Assembly: GCA_028829895.1 (NCBI GenBank)
Contig: CM054177.1
Span: 40,812,064-40,876,063, forward strand
Source of the DNA: Sinotaia quadrata
Taxonomy: Eukaryota > Mollusca > Gastropoda > Architaenioglossa > Viviparidae
Reading direction: 5' to 3'
DNA: 64,000 nt
In this document: piece by piece, positions 23,379-35,032 of the stretch
Layout of the letters: every line of letters starts with the position of its first letter
Position numbering within the stretch: the stretch's first letter is position 1
Notes under the pieces: generated by a model
What the model saw: the letters and a program-made list of their open reading frames with translations, nothing else
Told to the model about the DNA's origin: nothing
The model's database searches: none
Program-made: the position numbers and the translations under genes

Positions 23379-23675
23379 ATGGACCGCTGGACTCCCGTCT
23401 CTTGCCTGTGTTTAGTAGTAGTAGAAGTGGACGCGTTTGTCGACGCATGCGACGCCAATGTTTCGTTTGATAAGAGTTCCTTGAAATCCCGACAAGTCAT
23501 CATAGGCGAAAGCCACCAACTTCAAACTCACTCATACCAGAAAGGTGCGCGAGAAAGGCTAAAGCTGGCTCGCGCGTGGTTGTCCCACGTGGTCGCGTTT
23601 CGACAGTTGCCGTGCTGCTCAGCGCGGAGACTTCGTTTTTGCGCCTCGCGTCTGATAACAGTGTTACGAAGCTAA
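23379..23675 (+). CDS. Hypothetical 98-residue frame, doubtful
   Basis: This ATG-initiated frame has a hydrophobic stretch near the N-terminus (CLCLVVVEV) and an Arg-rich C-terminal half. The start context is weak (C at -3). No family is recognised. It overlaps a CpG-rich block and may simply be open because of the higher GC there. It could equally be 5' untranslated sequence of a gene whose first donor is at 23885. Confidence 0.2.
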   Translation: MDRWTPVSCLCLVVVEVDAFVDACDANVSFDKSSLKSRQVIIGESHQLQTHSYQKGARERLKLARAWLSHVVAFRQLPCCSARRLRFCASRLITVLRS

Positions 23676-23884
23676 TGGTGATTGGATTATATGTGGTTTT
23701 GTGGATTTTATTTTCAAAACAGCGCTGTGCTATGTAAGCCAGCTGCGGACAACCGCGCTACTTGATGGTGTATGTGTGTGTGTGTGTGCAGTTTTAGAAT
23801 TAAAAGAACTCTCACCACAGTTTTGCCGCTGGATTGCCGGATCAATTACGAGGGAGACAAAATACGACTGAAACTTTAGAAGAT
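23541..23884 (+). promoter_or_regulatory. CpG-rich block ending at a GTAAGT donor (possible first exon)
   Basis: Between 23541 and 23680 CpG is strikingly frequent (CGCGAG, GCTCGCGCG, GGTCGCG, CAGCGCGG, CCTCGCG) compared with flanking DNA. At 23885 AGAAGAT is followed by GTAAGTAG, a near-consensus 5' splice site. Together this suggests a promoter and untranslated first exon on the plus strand. No downstream coding exon was identified, so the gene is unknown. Confidence 0.3.
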
Positions 23885-24699
23885 GTAAGTAGAAATGTTA
23901 CTCTATACAGCGTATTTCAGGGCTCTTCTTTTATTAACAAGAAAATAATGGTGTTATAACGACTGGTGAAAATAATGGTATTATTGTAGGGCTTATTTAT
24001 ACCGACTAGTTCTAAACATAAAGTAAAAACGCCTCTGTTGACTACTATATACTTTTAAAAAAACAAAAAAAACCCCTTGAAATTAACGAACATCCGGATA
24101 GAGGATACACATCAATGCAAGAGCAGTGAAAGTCGTGACAACTCCCATTTTATAAAGACTCGAAGATTTAATTTTCCTTTCAGGAAAAGAAATGCGTAAG
24201 AGATTGCATATCGATTACCACGAACACTGTCTCCACAGTTTTAATGATTACACTTTTCGCCCCTCTATAATTGTCCCACCAGCTTAACTTTCACTGTCAT
24301 GCAAGTGGCTGGGGAAATGTTTGAAGGGATAGAGATAAAAAAAGGGCAGAATAAACACGTTTCAAAGCGTTAGCTAGTGTGAACCTTTGGCGCTAAGAGA
24401 CGGCTTACTGTTATTGTCGGAATGTGTTCGAGTGGGCTGTAGAACTGAGAGCAAGACGAATTGACATAAATGTTAATCATGTTCACAGAGAAGTCATAAA
24501 TTTTAAATGTTTATATGCAAGCTCTAAATTTTAACTTATTTTTAAAAATATGCTATAGCATTAAGCGAGTAGTTCGGGGCTCGTCATTTAAAAGCCTCCC
24601 TGTCACTTCTAGGTTCAGCTCTTCCCAAACGTGAATTTTCATCTCAAATTAATTGTTCATATTGTACATACACGAATAGTGGTCATGGGTTGCACTGCA
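23885..24699. other. Unique sequence, possibly intronic
   Basis: No exon or repeat recognised. An A-rich run lies near 24057. Confidence 0.45.
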
Positions 24700-25165
24700 G
24701 GAAGACACACCTTGGATTATCATTAAGACTGCAGGCTGACACACCTTGATTATTATTATTAACACTGCAGTCTGACACACCTTGAGTATTATTATTAACA
24801 ATGCAGGCTGACACACCTTGATTATTATTATTAACAATGCAGACTGACACATCTTGATTATTATTATTAACAATGCAGACTGACACATCTTGATTATTAT
24901 TATTAACAATGCAGGTTGACACACCTTGATTATTATTAACAATGCAGACTGACACACCTTGATTATTATTATTAACAATGCAGACTGACACACCTTGATT
25001 ATTATTAACAATGCAGACTGACACCCTTGATTATTATTAACACTGCAGACTGACACACCTTGATTATTATTAACAATGCAGACTGACACACCTTGATTAT
25101 TATTATTAACAATGCAGACTGACACATCTTTGATTATTATTAACACTGCAGGCAGACACATCATT
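24700..25165. repeat. Minisatellite, about 36-39-bp unit, about twelve copies
   Basis: The unit contains ACACACCTTGATTATTATTA and AACAATGCAGACTG, with length variation from the ATT count. The two overlapping minus-strand frames (QGVSVCIVNNN type) are open only because of the repeat. Confidence 0.95.
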
Positions 25166-26148
25166 ATTCTAATTTACAGTAGTGTCAAATGCTTCGGGAG
25201 CCTGTGGCAGGGACATTATTTAGGCGTAGACAGATGCATCGTGATTAGTATATATACTACAGAGAGATGTTTCATTATTTATGATTACTGTCGACATGCA
25301 CAGCATATTTATGATTTTTGCTATCGACAGATACATCATTGCTCTTTACCTGTGATCGACGCATCGTGATTAATGTTTGTACTGCAGACAGATACATCAT
25401 TATTATTTACATAGTAGATACACATAATGACTATGATGTGTACTATAGACATATACATCATTATTAATTACATAGTAGATACACATAATGATTACGTGTA
25501 CTACAGACAAATACATCATTATAATTTACATAGTAGATACACATAATGACTATGATGTGTACTATAGACATATACATCATTATTATTTACATTGTAGACA
25601 GACACATCAGGATTATGATTTGTACTGTAGACATACATCTTTATTATTTACATTGTAGACATACATATAATGATTTTGATTTGTACTATAGACAGATAAG
25701 CCATCGTTATTTACATTGTAGATAGACAATCCATAATTATGATTTGTACTATAGATAAATACATAATTATCATTTACATTGTAGACACACGCAATGATTA
25801 TGATTTATACTATAGATAGATACATAATTATTATTTACATTTACAGACACACCATGAATATGATTTATAGATATACAGAAAACCATCGTTATGTACACTG
25901 TGGACATTATGATTATTATTTGCAGTGTAGACAGACATATCGTGACTATTATCTTATTGTTTACACTGTATGTCTTCAAATCGTAGCTGTTATTATCTTC
26001 ACTCAATCTCCATATCGTAATTATTTTTATTATTTACATAGAATGCCTACATACTGTGGCTGTTATTACTCTCTCGCTGTCTCACATCTTAAGTACTATT
26101 AATATTTACACCGAATATCTACACACTGTGACTATAGTCAGGCGCCAT
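25166..26148. repeat. Degenerate satellite continuing the CAGACACAT array
   Basis: Decayed units of about 60 bases carry ACATCATTATTATTTACAT, GTAGA-ACACATAATGA and TGTACTATAGACA. The sequence is clearly related to the array on its left and grades into unique DNA near 26100. Confidence 0.8.
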
Positions 26149-26177
26149 CTTATTGTAGCCGTGCGCTCTATTGTACT

Positions 26178-26192
26178 CACTAGAGGGCGCCA
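26178..26192 (+). promoter_or_regulatory. CTCF-like motif
   Basis: CACTAGAGGGCGCCA closely fits the bilaterian CTCF core (CCASYAGRKGGCRS). It lies in a small GC-rich patch in otherwise A+T-rich repeats. This is a motif match only. Confidence 0.35.
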
Positions 26193-26834
26193 GCATGGTA
26201 ATAGTCGGGCACGAGGGCGGTTTTGTCTTTTCCTAACACAGTTATTTGAATCCCAGCCTCACAGTCACAGTCCGACCCCAAGCTCTCGAACAATTAACAG
26301 GGACATCATCATTAGTATGACTCACTCGCAAATCAGGACATTTGTGTGCTTTCTTTTTTCAAGTGTTTCCAACCATGACGACTGCCAACATTTAATTAAA
26401 AATATTTTTCGTACATTTGAATGTAAAACATCCCAGATGATTTATAATTATAAGTTATAAGCCAATATATAGTGTGAAATGTGCATTCTGAACTCCTGCT
26501 ATTATCTTGCTCAAGCTGTTGGTTAGTTGAGTTGTCGTCTGTTTTAAATGCCTTTCGCCAGCGTATTTTCCTAATTACAGAAACAAATTCAAATAATTAT
26601 ATACGTAGGCGAGATTATTCTTACCACCTCCTTATAATTGACAAGCTAGGCAACACACGGAGTAATGGCTATCATGAAATGGGTTTCCCGATCATGCAAG
26701 AGTGTGATGTTTTCAGAGGCGCTTGACCACCTGTTTCAGGTTTCATGAGAGCTGCAGACCCTGAATGACAGTGTCGTAATAAAATAGTAGTAGGCCCATG
26801 GCACTGCTCTACCGAATTATCTCATAAACAAACA

Positions 26835-26835
<1 letters not shown>
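26193..26835. other. Unique sequence, nothing named
   Basis: Short frames only, no splice-flanked exon recognised. Confidence 0.45.

Positions 26836-26901
<66 letters not shown>
26836..26901. repeat. (CA)n microsatellite
   Basis: About 66 bases of pure CA. Confidence 0.96.
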
Positions 26902-26903
<2 letters not shown>

Positions 26904-27261
26904 AAGCAAACAAAAACAAACAAACAAGCATGCACTGTCGGTTCCCTTGCTGCTGATATTGTACACCCTGGAATGTTTTCGCTATGAGCATTTGCTTCAT
27001 TTTCGGATCATTGTTTCTTGATTTTGTAACCAATCGTGGTCTGGCTGTATTATCGTAGATCCTCGGCACAACTCTAACTGTGCCTGTGGGACAGTCCGTC
27101 TCTGCTGTTTGGATTAGACCGTTTCGCTGGCGTTGTCAATAACGTAAAACTTTATACGCCAAAACCAGTAAGAAAATGGGCATATTGTGTAAAATGTAGA
27201 ACTGTATCGATTATTACGAATCCAAATTAACTTTAAGACTTCAGACAGTGCAGTCAGTGGG
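26902..27261. other. Unique sequence with a possible minus-strand coding relic
   Basis: Minus-strand translation at about 26930-27130 is non-repetitive (for example VPRIYDNTARPRLVTKSRNN) before it runs into the CA repeat. I recognise no family. It may be an exon or transposon fragment. Confidence 0.3.
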
Positions 27262-27530
27262 AGGTACGAAAGTTTACACGTCAGCAAAGAGGTACGAAAG
27301 CTTACACGTCAGCAAGGAGGTACGAAAGTTTACATGTCAGCAAAGAGGTACGAAAGTGTACACGTCAGCAAAGAGGTACGAAAGTTTACACGTCAGCAAA
27401 GAGGTACGAAAGTTTACACGCCAGCAAAAAGGTACGAAAGTTTACACGTCAGCAAAGAGGTACGAAAGTTTACACGCCAGCAAAGAGGTACGAAAGTTTA
27501 CACGTCAGCAAAGAGATACGAAAGTATATA
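27262..27530. repeat. Minisatellite, 28-bp unit, about ten copies
   Basis: AGGTACGAAAGTTTACACGT and CAGCAAAG recur every 28 bases with few changes. The repetitive frames over it shift phase every unit and are not genes. Confidence 0.96.
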
Positions 27531-28082
27531 TATATATCGTAACCCTGTGCCCATGGAATTTTGACATGCACTCGAAAAGGTGACACTCCCACACTCTCGA
27601 GGATTCAAGTTCTTTATTTCTGTTTAAAGGGTGTTTCGCGATAAATTAACCTAGGTGTGTGAAAATATACATTGTAAGCAAGCATTGTCACTCTCCTCGC
27701 CCTGTTCACAGTTACGTCATTAATCCAGACCGACTCGTTATAGTGTATTAATGACGTATCGTATTTCACTTTTTTTTTGCAACTGCTTTCATCTGAGTCT
27801 GAGTGGCGGAGCAGACGATAACCTCGTGCGTACTACGTGTGCATTTAAGAGGATCGTAAAATTGGAATCGCTAACTAAAAGCCGTGCTGTGGAGAACGTT
27901 GCTGTTCTTAATATTTTAAATGTGTTCGTGTGGTCCTGTTATTATTAACGTCTCTTTCTATTTTTGAAGGTTATCTTTAGCAGACTGAAGTATGCACAAT
28001 AGAACACAACATGTATTTGTTTCATTTCCTAGTACAATGCATTCTGCAGATACACTTAAACGAAAAATGATGAAAGTAATTT
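27531..28082. other. Unique sequence
   Basis: Nothing supported. Confidence 0.5.
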
Positions 28083-28320
28083 TGACATCGACACTAATTT
28101 AACTATTTTGACATTGAGACTAATTTAACTATTTTGACATTGAGACTAATTTAACTATTTTGACATTGAGACTAATTTAACTATTTTGACATTGAGACTA
28201 ATTTAAATATTTTGACATTGAGACTAATTTAAATATTTTGACATTGAGACTAATTTAACTATTTTGACATTGAGACTAATTTAAATATTTTGACATTGAG
28301 ACTAATTTAAATATTTTATA
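28083..28320. repeat. Minisatellite, 26-bp unit, about nine copies
   Basis: TTTTGACATTGAGACTAATT recurs every 26 bases, with ACT/AAT variants distributed among copies. Confidence 0.96.
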
Positions 28321-28455
28321 TTGGTGCAGAAATTGATCGCTGCCTAAGTTTACTAGGGAGGGTAAATTGACAAAAAATAATAAAATATATTTCATGCATC
28401 ATACCTGATACATATATATTTATTTTGACGCTTACTATTCGTGATCTTTGCTTAT
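28321..28455. other. Unique spacer
   Basis: A+T-rich, with nothing recognised. Confidence 0.5.
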
Positions 28456-28935
28456 ATTGCAGTGGACAGACAGACAGACACACTGATTTCTTTTGTGTCA
28501 GTGGAGAGACAGACACACTGATTTCTTTTGTGTCAGTGGACAGACAGACAGACACACTGATTTCTTTTGTGTCAATGGACAGACAGACACACTGATTTCT
28601 TTTGTGTCAGTGGACAGACACATCGTGATTTATTTTGTGTCATTATGCAGATGGACATCTGTGATTTCTTTTGTGTCAGTGGACAGACACATCGTGATTT
28701 ATTTTGTGTCATTATGCAGATGGACATCTGTGATTTATTTTGTGTCAGTGGACAGACACATCGTGATTTATTTTGTGTCAGTGGACAGACACATCGTGAT
28801 TTATTTTGTGTCAGTAGACAGGCACATCGTGGTTTATTTTGTGTCAGTAGACAGGCACATCGTGGTTTATTTTGTGTCAGTAGACAGGCACATCGTGGTT
28901 TCTTTTGTGTCAATGGAGAGATAGACATTCGTGAT
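28456..28935. repeat. Minisatellite, about 34-42-bp unit, about thirteen copies
   Basis: CAGTGGACAGACACATCGTG and TTATTTTGTGTCAG are repeated, with early copies carrying extra CAGA. A two-unit higher-order version (with ATTATGCAGATGGACATCTG) occurs twice. Motifs resemble the 24.7-26.1 kb satellite. Confidence 0.94.
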
Positions 28936-29817
28936 TCCCCACACATTAGACATACGCTGTGAATAAAACTTGCTTACACACAATGCAGGCATATTATCAT
29001 CAGATCTCTAATACTCTTTAGATATCCTTTAGGGACACATTTTAAGTTTTATTCACGTTTGCAGACATTCACGTCTATTTATACTCTAGTCAAGCCTTTC
29101 TCAACCACATAGGGTTCCGCGGAATCCCGGTTGAGAAACCCTGCTCTCGGCAGACTAATGACGACCTCTAGTAACACTACAGAGAAGCAAATTATGAACT
29201 CGTCTTCCACTGCTCAACATAGACAAGTATGAAAAGTATTTTTAACACAAATATTTCTCCATCTACACAGAAGAAAAACATTCCTTCTTTTTACATTATA
29301 CATAAACTTTGAACTCTCTTTACTCTGTATTCAAACAACTTGTGACCTATTTAGTTATAGTTATATAAATATAGGACCATTTTGACCTATATAGTTATAG
29401 TTATATAAATAAGGACCTCAGTGACCTATTCAGTTATAGTTACAAAATGTACAAAGTCAAATAATAAACTCTGTACACACTATAAAATATAAATAATTCT
29501 CTCTGCTTGGATGGTGGACACTATTTGTTGCGTCATTTTTTAATGATATTATGATGGTCTTTGACGAGTTTAAAGTATAGACAAAAGGAGACCCTAGTGC
29601 TATAAAACGATAAACACTGAACTCTGAAAGATAAATTATGATCCATCTTTTACACAGTAAGATAAATAATGATCTAAATTTATATTTAAACCAGACATAT
29701 TATTTCCTCTTCTTACACTAAAGAGACAAATTATGATATCTAGTTACACTGCAGATAGACAAATTAATTATTACTTATTTGTTTGCACTAGACTCAGACA
29801 TATATTAACCTCTGTTC
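28936..29817. repeat. Degenerate satellite flank
   Basis: Decayed units with AGACAAATTATGA and TTACACT-CAGA-AGAC are spaced 40-60 bases apart. A clearer three-copy array (GACCTATTTAGTTATAGTTA) lies at about 29342-29440. Confidence 0.6.
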
Positions 29818-29821
29818 ATCA

Positions 29822-30601
29822 TGTGATGATGGGGTAAGGTGTTGGTGTTGTTATGAGTCACCCTAGGATGCGAGGAGATGATGAAACGATGAAGATGATG
29901 AGACAATCAGACAATACCGCTACGGCAGCCACAGCAGGAGAGGCAAAACACGCAACATGTGATTACATTTTCATCTGATCTTTATTTAGGCGACACACCG
30001 CCAACCACGCTCCTCTCTTGACCACTCTCAGACCACTCTCTAAAAGACCGACCATCAAAAGACGACTAAAGACTACCAGAGACGACCCTCTCACTCTCTC
30101 ACACAAAAGTCCGGGCGGGAAAGGGGACTCCACTAAGCAATTCTGGAACTGAGACTAAAACTAATGCTAAAAGGGTACTTCTGTCTAACGTACTTTCGTT
30201 CTAACACAAATTCCTTCTAAACTACCTAGAGTTATGTAACACTTTAACTATAAAAAAATAGTACACTAAATACTCTTTAAATATAATGCCTCCTTACAAT
30301 ATAATTCACAAAATAAATTATAAAATAAAATAATTAACTATATTCATGTGCCAGGGGAAAACCATAAATATAAACTACATCCCACTAACTATTAGAATAT
30401 CTAAACATCAACTTTATTAAATAAATATATAATATGATAAGTGGCGGTTAAACATATACACAATGGCACAGCCATACACATTACTATATAGCAGACCGCG
30501 CCGCGCGATTCAAACTAGCGGCCGATGACCTACTTTGCTGTCCGGCAAAACAAGCACTACGCACACACCGCTCTGTACACACGTACATCCACCCTTCCAC
30601 A
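29822..30601 (-). mobile_element. Probable solo LTR, 780 bp
   Basis: The segment starts TGTG and ends CACA and is flanked by ATCA on both sides (29818-29821 and 30602-30605). It interrupts an old satellite whose motif (CAGACA...ATTAACCTCTGTT) is found on each side. Base composition differs sharply from the satellite and there is no coding frame. On the minus strand a TATATAG lies near 30493 and an AATAAA near 29973, so minus orientation is likelier. The LTR is unrelated by eye to that of the Gmr1-like element. The short TSD leaves some doubt. Confidence 0.55.
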
Positions 30602-30750
30602 ATCATATCGTTAGACAATTTATGTCTTCCGTTTACACTATACTCAGACACACATTAACCTCTGTTTACAATATCAACAGACAAATTATGACTTCTAGTA
30701 TACTATACTCAGACACACTCTGACATCTCTTTATCTTATAGACAGGCTTT
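30602..30750. repeat. Degenerate satellite, right of the solo LTR
   Basis: Units with ACTATACTCAGACACA and TTAACCTCTGTTTACA match the sequence left of 29822. Confidence 0.7.
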
Positions 30751-31551
30751 CTATTGGAAAAACGGAAATTTTTATTATTTAATTAATTTATTAATGTACT
30801 GTTTTATTTATGGCGGTACCACAATGCGTAAACATTGCGGGTATTGCATCCCTAGGCAGAATGTGTTTTGCTTTGAAATGAAAAGGACAACAGCAACAAA
30901 AATTCGTTTGTAACATTCCCAACTGTCCAGATACTCTGCAGCGTAATATAATTATTTTTCGTGGTTACGACCAGACACAATACGGAATAGTTTAGTCAAC
31001 AAAATCGAAAAAAACAAAATGTCTTTGTCCCAGATTTGGAAAAGAACACTAGCGGATTTTTCAGAGAGTGAATAGCAAATTGTTTCTGTTGCCAAAGAGT
31101 TTGAACATTGTATGGAGAAAAAAAAAATATATATAAAGAAAAAAAAAACATTCAGAGAAATTCAGACTAATAGTAATGTCAGTAAAAAGTTCACAGGAAG
31201 AAAAACTCACAAAACAAAGCTACATGGGACAGATCGCGACGGAAGCAATTCACTGGTGGCGACACCAAGCGTTTTCCAAAGGTTTGGTTACATCTAAATA
31301 GTGCGGCGTTAATACGGGTACTTAATACTTTATTTACATGCCACCAACTCACTGGGTATCAGAAATAAAAAAAATAAAACGTTTAGCCTACGCGTTGTTT
31401 GCTCACGCCGCTCCCTGTTCTTTCCCCGTAGCTCGTGGGTGTAAAAATAATGTTGACCTAGGAAGAAAGATCTGAGAATTGAACAGTGAGAATCGAATAA
31501 TTCTTTAAAGTAAAAAATTAGGCTTTGGCTCCAAGTTCATGTTTAGATCTA
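30751..31551. other. Unique A+T-rich sequence
   Basis: A-rich runs near 31120-31150 and only low-complexity frames. No gene seen. Confidence 0.5.
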
Positions 31552-31552
31552 C

Positions 31553-31592
<40 letters not shown>

Positions 31593-31646
31593 GTGTATGA
31601 ATGCGTGTGAATATGGGTAGTTATTTATTTAGTTAGATAGATAGAC

Positions 31647-31700
<54 letters not shown>
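31552..31700. repeat. (GT)n and (GATA)n microsatellites
   Basis: GT/GC repeats at 31552-31597 and GATA repeats at about 31634-31700. Confidence 0.95.
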
Positions 31701-31701
<1 letters not shown>

Positions 31702-32699
31702 ATTTACTGTGAATTTTGTTGCTTCATAACAGAAAGAATATTGACGTTTATTTTGACTGAACAAACCGCACGATCACTCACGCCTATCTCTGATTGGTAA
31801 TTTTGCATTTCATTGACAGCAACGTATTAGTGCTGTTTCTGATACGACCCCGACTAAATTTTGATTTAATCTAATAATGTATTTTGATTCTGATCAAAGA
31901 CAGTTCTTTATTCTAGTTTTTTCTACTCGGGCGTCACTGCTTAATACCTAACATATCTTAGTTGACGCTTTAACACTACAAGATTGCGTAACTATACCAT
32001 CATTCAGTCAATGGCGTTTTTATTTTTATAGAAATTGCTGCAAGTTTTACTCTGTAGAACTACCTTCCCTCGCTGCTGTCATCTGTATCATCAAGAAGAA
32101 AAAAAAATTAGAGTACTTTGGATAATAATAATCTCTCCGTGATTCGTAATCATTATTAATATATAATTGGATTGCTTCCGCATTAATGCATATATACGCC
32201 TTTAATGATAACCAGAGCAAGAAGAATAGAATTCGGTTGGTAAGGCATTGTTAGTGTTTCCTTTCCATTTTCTTTCCGAGGTCTTTAACATAACAATTAA
32301 AGCTGGCTATGTTTTCTATCCTATATATTATAAAATCTTGTCCTGGCTCTCCTCCTCCTGAAATTATAATTACATGTAAGGTGCTGGTAAATTTGTATTC
32401 CACTGAGAGGTAAACACACACACTTAATATAGTTTTACTTTGTGCTGCTCAAATTAAAATACGTTTGAAATATTTTAAAACATGATTTAATTACATTTAT
32501 TAGCAGTCAGTCAGATAGGAAAGAGCCAACTTGCTTGCGTCTCGACTTGATAAAACTCGTTAATGTCGACAACCTATGCACACTCTGCCAAGAGTTAAAA
32601 TAAAGAACAGAATCCGAGCAGAGCACGAAAGTGCACGTTGAATAAAATTACTACACCGTTTTCCCTTCTTTCTCTCTTCATGGAATTATTACGAAGACG
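31701..32699. other. Unique sequence, nothing named
   Basis: No array, exon or RNA gene recognised. Confidence 0.5.
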
Positions 32700-32926
32700 C
32701 CACGTCTGCCACTGTAAAATTCAAGACATCTAACGCGCGCCGGGTCTGCGCACGTGGTGCTTGCAGGTAAACACTGCTGTGGGCGTTCAGATACTTAGAG
32801 GATTACCTAGCAGACAGCCCTCGCACAATCTCAGTCGTTCGCACTCCTGCACATTGGTCTTGAAATTATCCCCCCTTGAGGACTTTTCTTCCAAGCGTCA
32901 CCCCACGCGCGTGTCTCGTGACACCT
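32700..32926 (+). promoter_or_regulatory. CpG-rich patch with a possible splice donor
   Basis: GC-rich sequence (ACGCGCGCCGGG, GCGCACGTGG) is followed by GCAG|GTAAAC with GT at 32767. It could be an untranslated first exon, but there is no TATA box or coding exon to support it. Confidence 0.2.
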
Positions 32927-32982
32927 AGCGCGTGGGTACAGTGGTTAAGAGGATAGAAGAATGGTGAGTTCCAGTCCAGAAG
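32927..32982 (+). mobile_element. Degenerate tRNA-derived SINE-like head
   Basis: GTACAGTGGTTAAGAGGAT resembles a pol III A box in a tRNA D arm, and GAGTTCCAGTCC about 20 bases on resembles a B box (GGTTCRANTCC). No intact cloverleaf can be drawn, so a functional tRNA is unlikely. Confidence 0.3.
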
Positions 32983-33053
32983 ACTACATCTCCCTCAACC
33001 CCCACTTCCCCTCGATTCGCTTCATATGTATGGTTCTGTATAAGTAGTTACTA

Positions 33054-33170
33054 GTTTTCTCGTGCTAGTGACTAGCAAATTAGAGGTAATATTACCCTCA
33101 CCCCACCCCGGGTTTTCTCGTGCTAGTGACTAGCAAATTAGAGGTAATATTACCCTCACCCCACCCCGGG
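33054..33170. repeat. Tandem duplication, 58-bp unit, two copies
   Basis: CGTGCTAGTGACTAGCAAAT occurs at 33061 and 33119. The two copies are identical or nearly so across the unit, which implies a recent duplication. Confidence 0.96.
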
Positions 33171-33889
33171 TTTCTTAACTGCTATATTAGTAATTTACGA
33201 TGTATTGCAAGTTGGTGTTGTGACTTTAAATCTCTGCGTAGTGTTGCCGAAATGTTGGAGTATATGAGGTTCTATTATTCATACTTTTACTTATTTATCA
33301 GTAACTTAGGTATTTTCAGCTTGATGTTAAACTTAAATAGCATTCAGAGCTATTCAGCTGAGATAATTGATACAGTAAAATACAAAGAAGTGTTTAGGCC
33401 TGTGATTTTGTCGAGTCGTTTTTATGTTATCCCTAAGATAATAAGTCATAGGAAAACGGTGATTCATCTGGCATCATAAATCTGCTTCTGCTTATTTCCT
33501 TCATGCAAAACACATGTCTTAGCACCTTTTCCTTCTCTCAAGTAATTTTTATTCACATCCTCAACAAACTTTTCTTGCTATTTTCTCCACCACCAACTGT
33601 TACGCGCTCAGTTCTAGTGTCACCTCTCCTCTGAACACTCGTTTCTCCATTCCATTTCCCCAACCAGGCCATGTACATAATAGGAAATTATCAGTGCCAC
33701 TAATACTCATTCAGTAAATATTTCTCAGAACAACAAACCATGCCTTCAGAAAGCTTTAATCATTACCTCTTGAAAGGCATCAACATGTTTTTCTTAATAT
33801 TTGTATATTGTTTTGGGGGGTAAAACTTTCTATTTACATGAATTTCTCAATACAGTTACTGTGCTCTCAGAAAACCTTTCCCGGTACCG
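33171..33889. other. Unique sequence
   Basis: A plus-strand frame continues to 33479 but it begins in the duplication without an ATG, and no domain is recognised. Confidence 0.45.
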
Positions 33890-34640
33890 CCACCAAGCCC
33901 TCATTACGTCATCCTAATTCCACTACCATGGCCTCATTACGTCATCTTAATTCCACTACCAAGGCCTCAATGCGTTCTTCTAAGTACATCCACCAAGCCC
34001 TCAAATGTCCATGTACGTATATTTACCAAGTTCTCAATTTGCTTTTTCAGTACATCTTCCAAGCTTTCACTATGCCCATTTCTGTACATCTTCCAAGCTT
34101 TAACTATGCTCATTTCTGTACATCTTCCAAGCTTTCACTCTGCCCATTTCTGTACATCTTCCAAGCTTTCAATATCCTTTTTCAGTACATCTATAAGACC
34201 CACAATATACCTTTTCTAATGCATGTACCAAGCTCTCAATATGCCTGTTCAGTACATCAAGCTCTCAGTATGCCTGTTCAGTACATCAAGCTCTCAGTAT
34301 GCCTGTTCAGTACACCAAGCTCTCAATATGCATGTTCAGTACATCAAGCTCTCAATATGCCTGTTCAGTACACCAAGCTCTCAACATGCCTGTTCAGTAC
34401 ATCAAGCTCTCAATATGCCTGTTCAGTACACCAAGCTCTCAATATGCCTGTTCAGTACATCAAGCTCTCAACATGCCTGTTCAGTACATCAAGCTCTCAA
34501 TATGCCTTTAAGAACATCTAGAAAACTCTTAGTATAATTTGTTCAGTACATCAATCAAGTTCTCAGTATTCCCTGTCAAGTATCTGTATTTCTATGCAAA
34601 CGTTTTTCAAGGTACATGTATCATGGCCTCAGCATATCTG
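33890..34640. repeat. Minisatellite, 29-bp unit, with degenerate flanks
   Basis: A homogeneous core of about ten units at 34225-34510 contains AAGCTCTCAATATGCCTGTT and CAGTACATC. To the left, longer decayed units (CATTTCTGTACATCTTCCAA) recur from about 33990, and TTACGTCATCCTAATTCCAC is duplicated at 33903. The three overlapping plus-strand frames here reflect the repeat. Confidence 0.92.
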
Positions 34641-34717
34641 TATTTCTCAGTAGTGCCTTACATATTCTGGAATTTTTTGTAACTTCTCTTTAGCCTCAAC
34701 GCTCCCATAGTACTATT

Positions 34718-34801
34718 TATAATTGTGATGGTCGAACCACGGAGCAAATTATGCACTTTGTCTGGCTATTATTTATTTTTCTATATTAATAATCAGTAAA
34801 T
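34718..34801 (+). repeat. Dispersed repeat family B, copy 1
   Basis: About 75 bases match 54040-54115: GCAAATTATGC, TTTG, CTATTATTT, TTTTCTATATTAATAATC and GTAA. Similarity stops sharply on both sides. Strand is nominal. Confidence 0.65.
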
Positions 34802-35032
34802 GATGGTGTGACAAACAAAGTTGCCGCACATATTTGAGATAATTAATGAAGTGAATAATGTGTGTGACGTAGACAAGCAGTCAGCATTTTCCATACATCA
34901 GGATGCTGAGGTAATGTAAATAACACCTGTAAAATTAGTGGCAGATGACCTAGGTGGGTAACAATAATTCTTAAGCTGACATGCAAACTAAAAGCCAGAC
35001 ACACAGTTGCCATGGTCTAACAAGCGCAATAG
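34802..35032. other. Unique sequence upstream of a possible promoter
   Basis: Nothing recognised apart from proximity to the TATA box at 35033. Confidence 0.45.

Noticed and set aside
24649..25164. Overlapping minus-strand frames of CIVNNNQGVS repeats
   Set aside because: Direct translation of the 36-39-bp minisatellite in two frames.
33808..34537. 237-codon plus-strand frame with QALNMPVQYIKLS repeats
   Set aside because: The 29-bp unit passes through all three frames, each open. No real start or unique domain.
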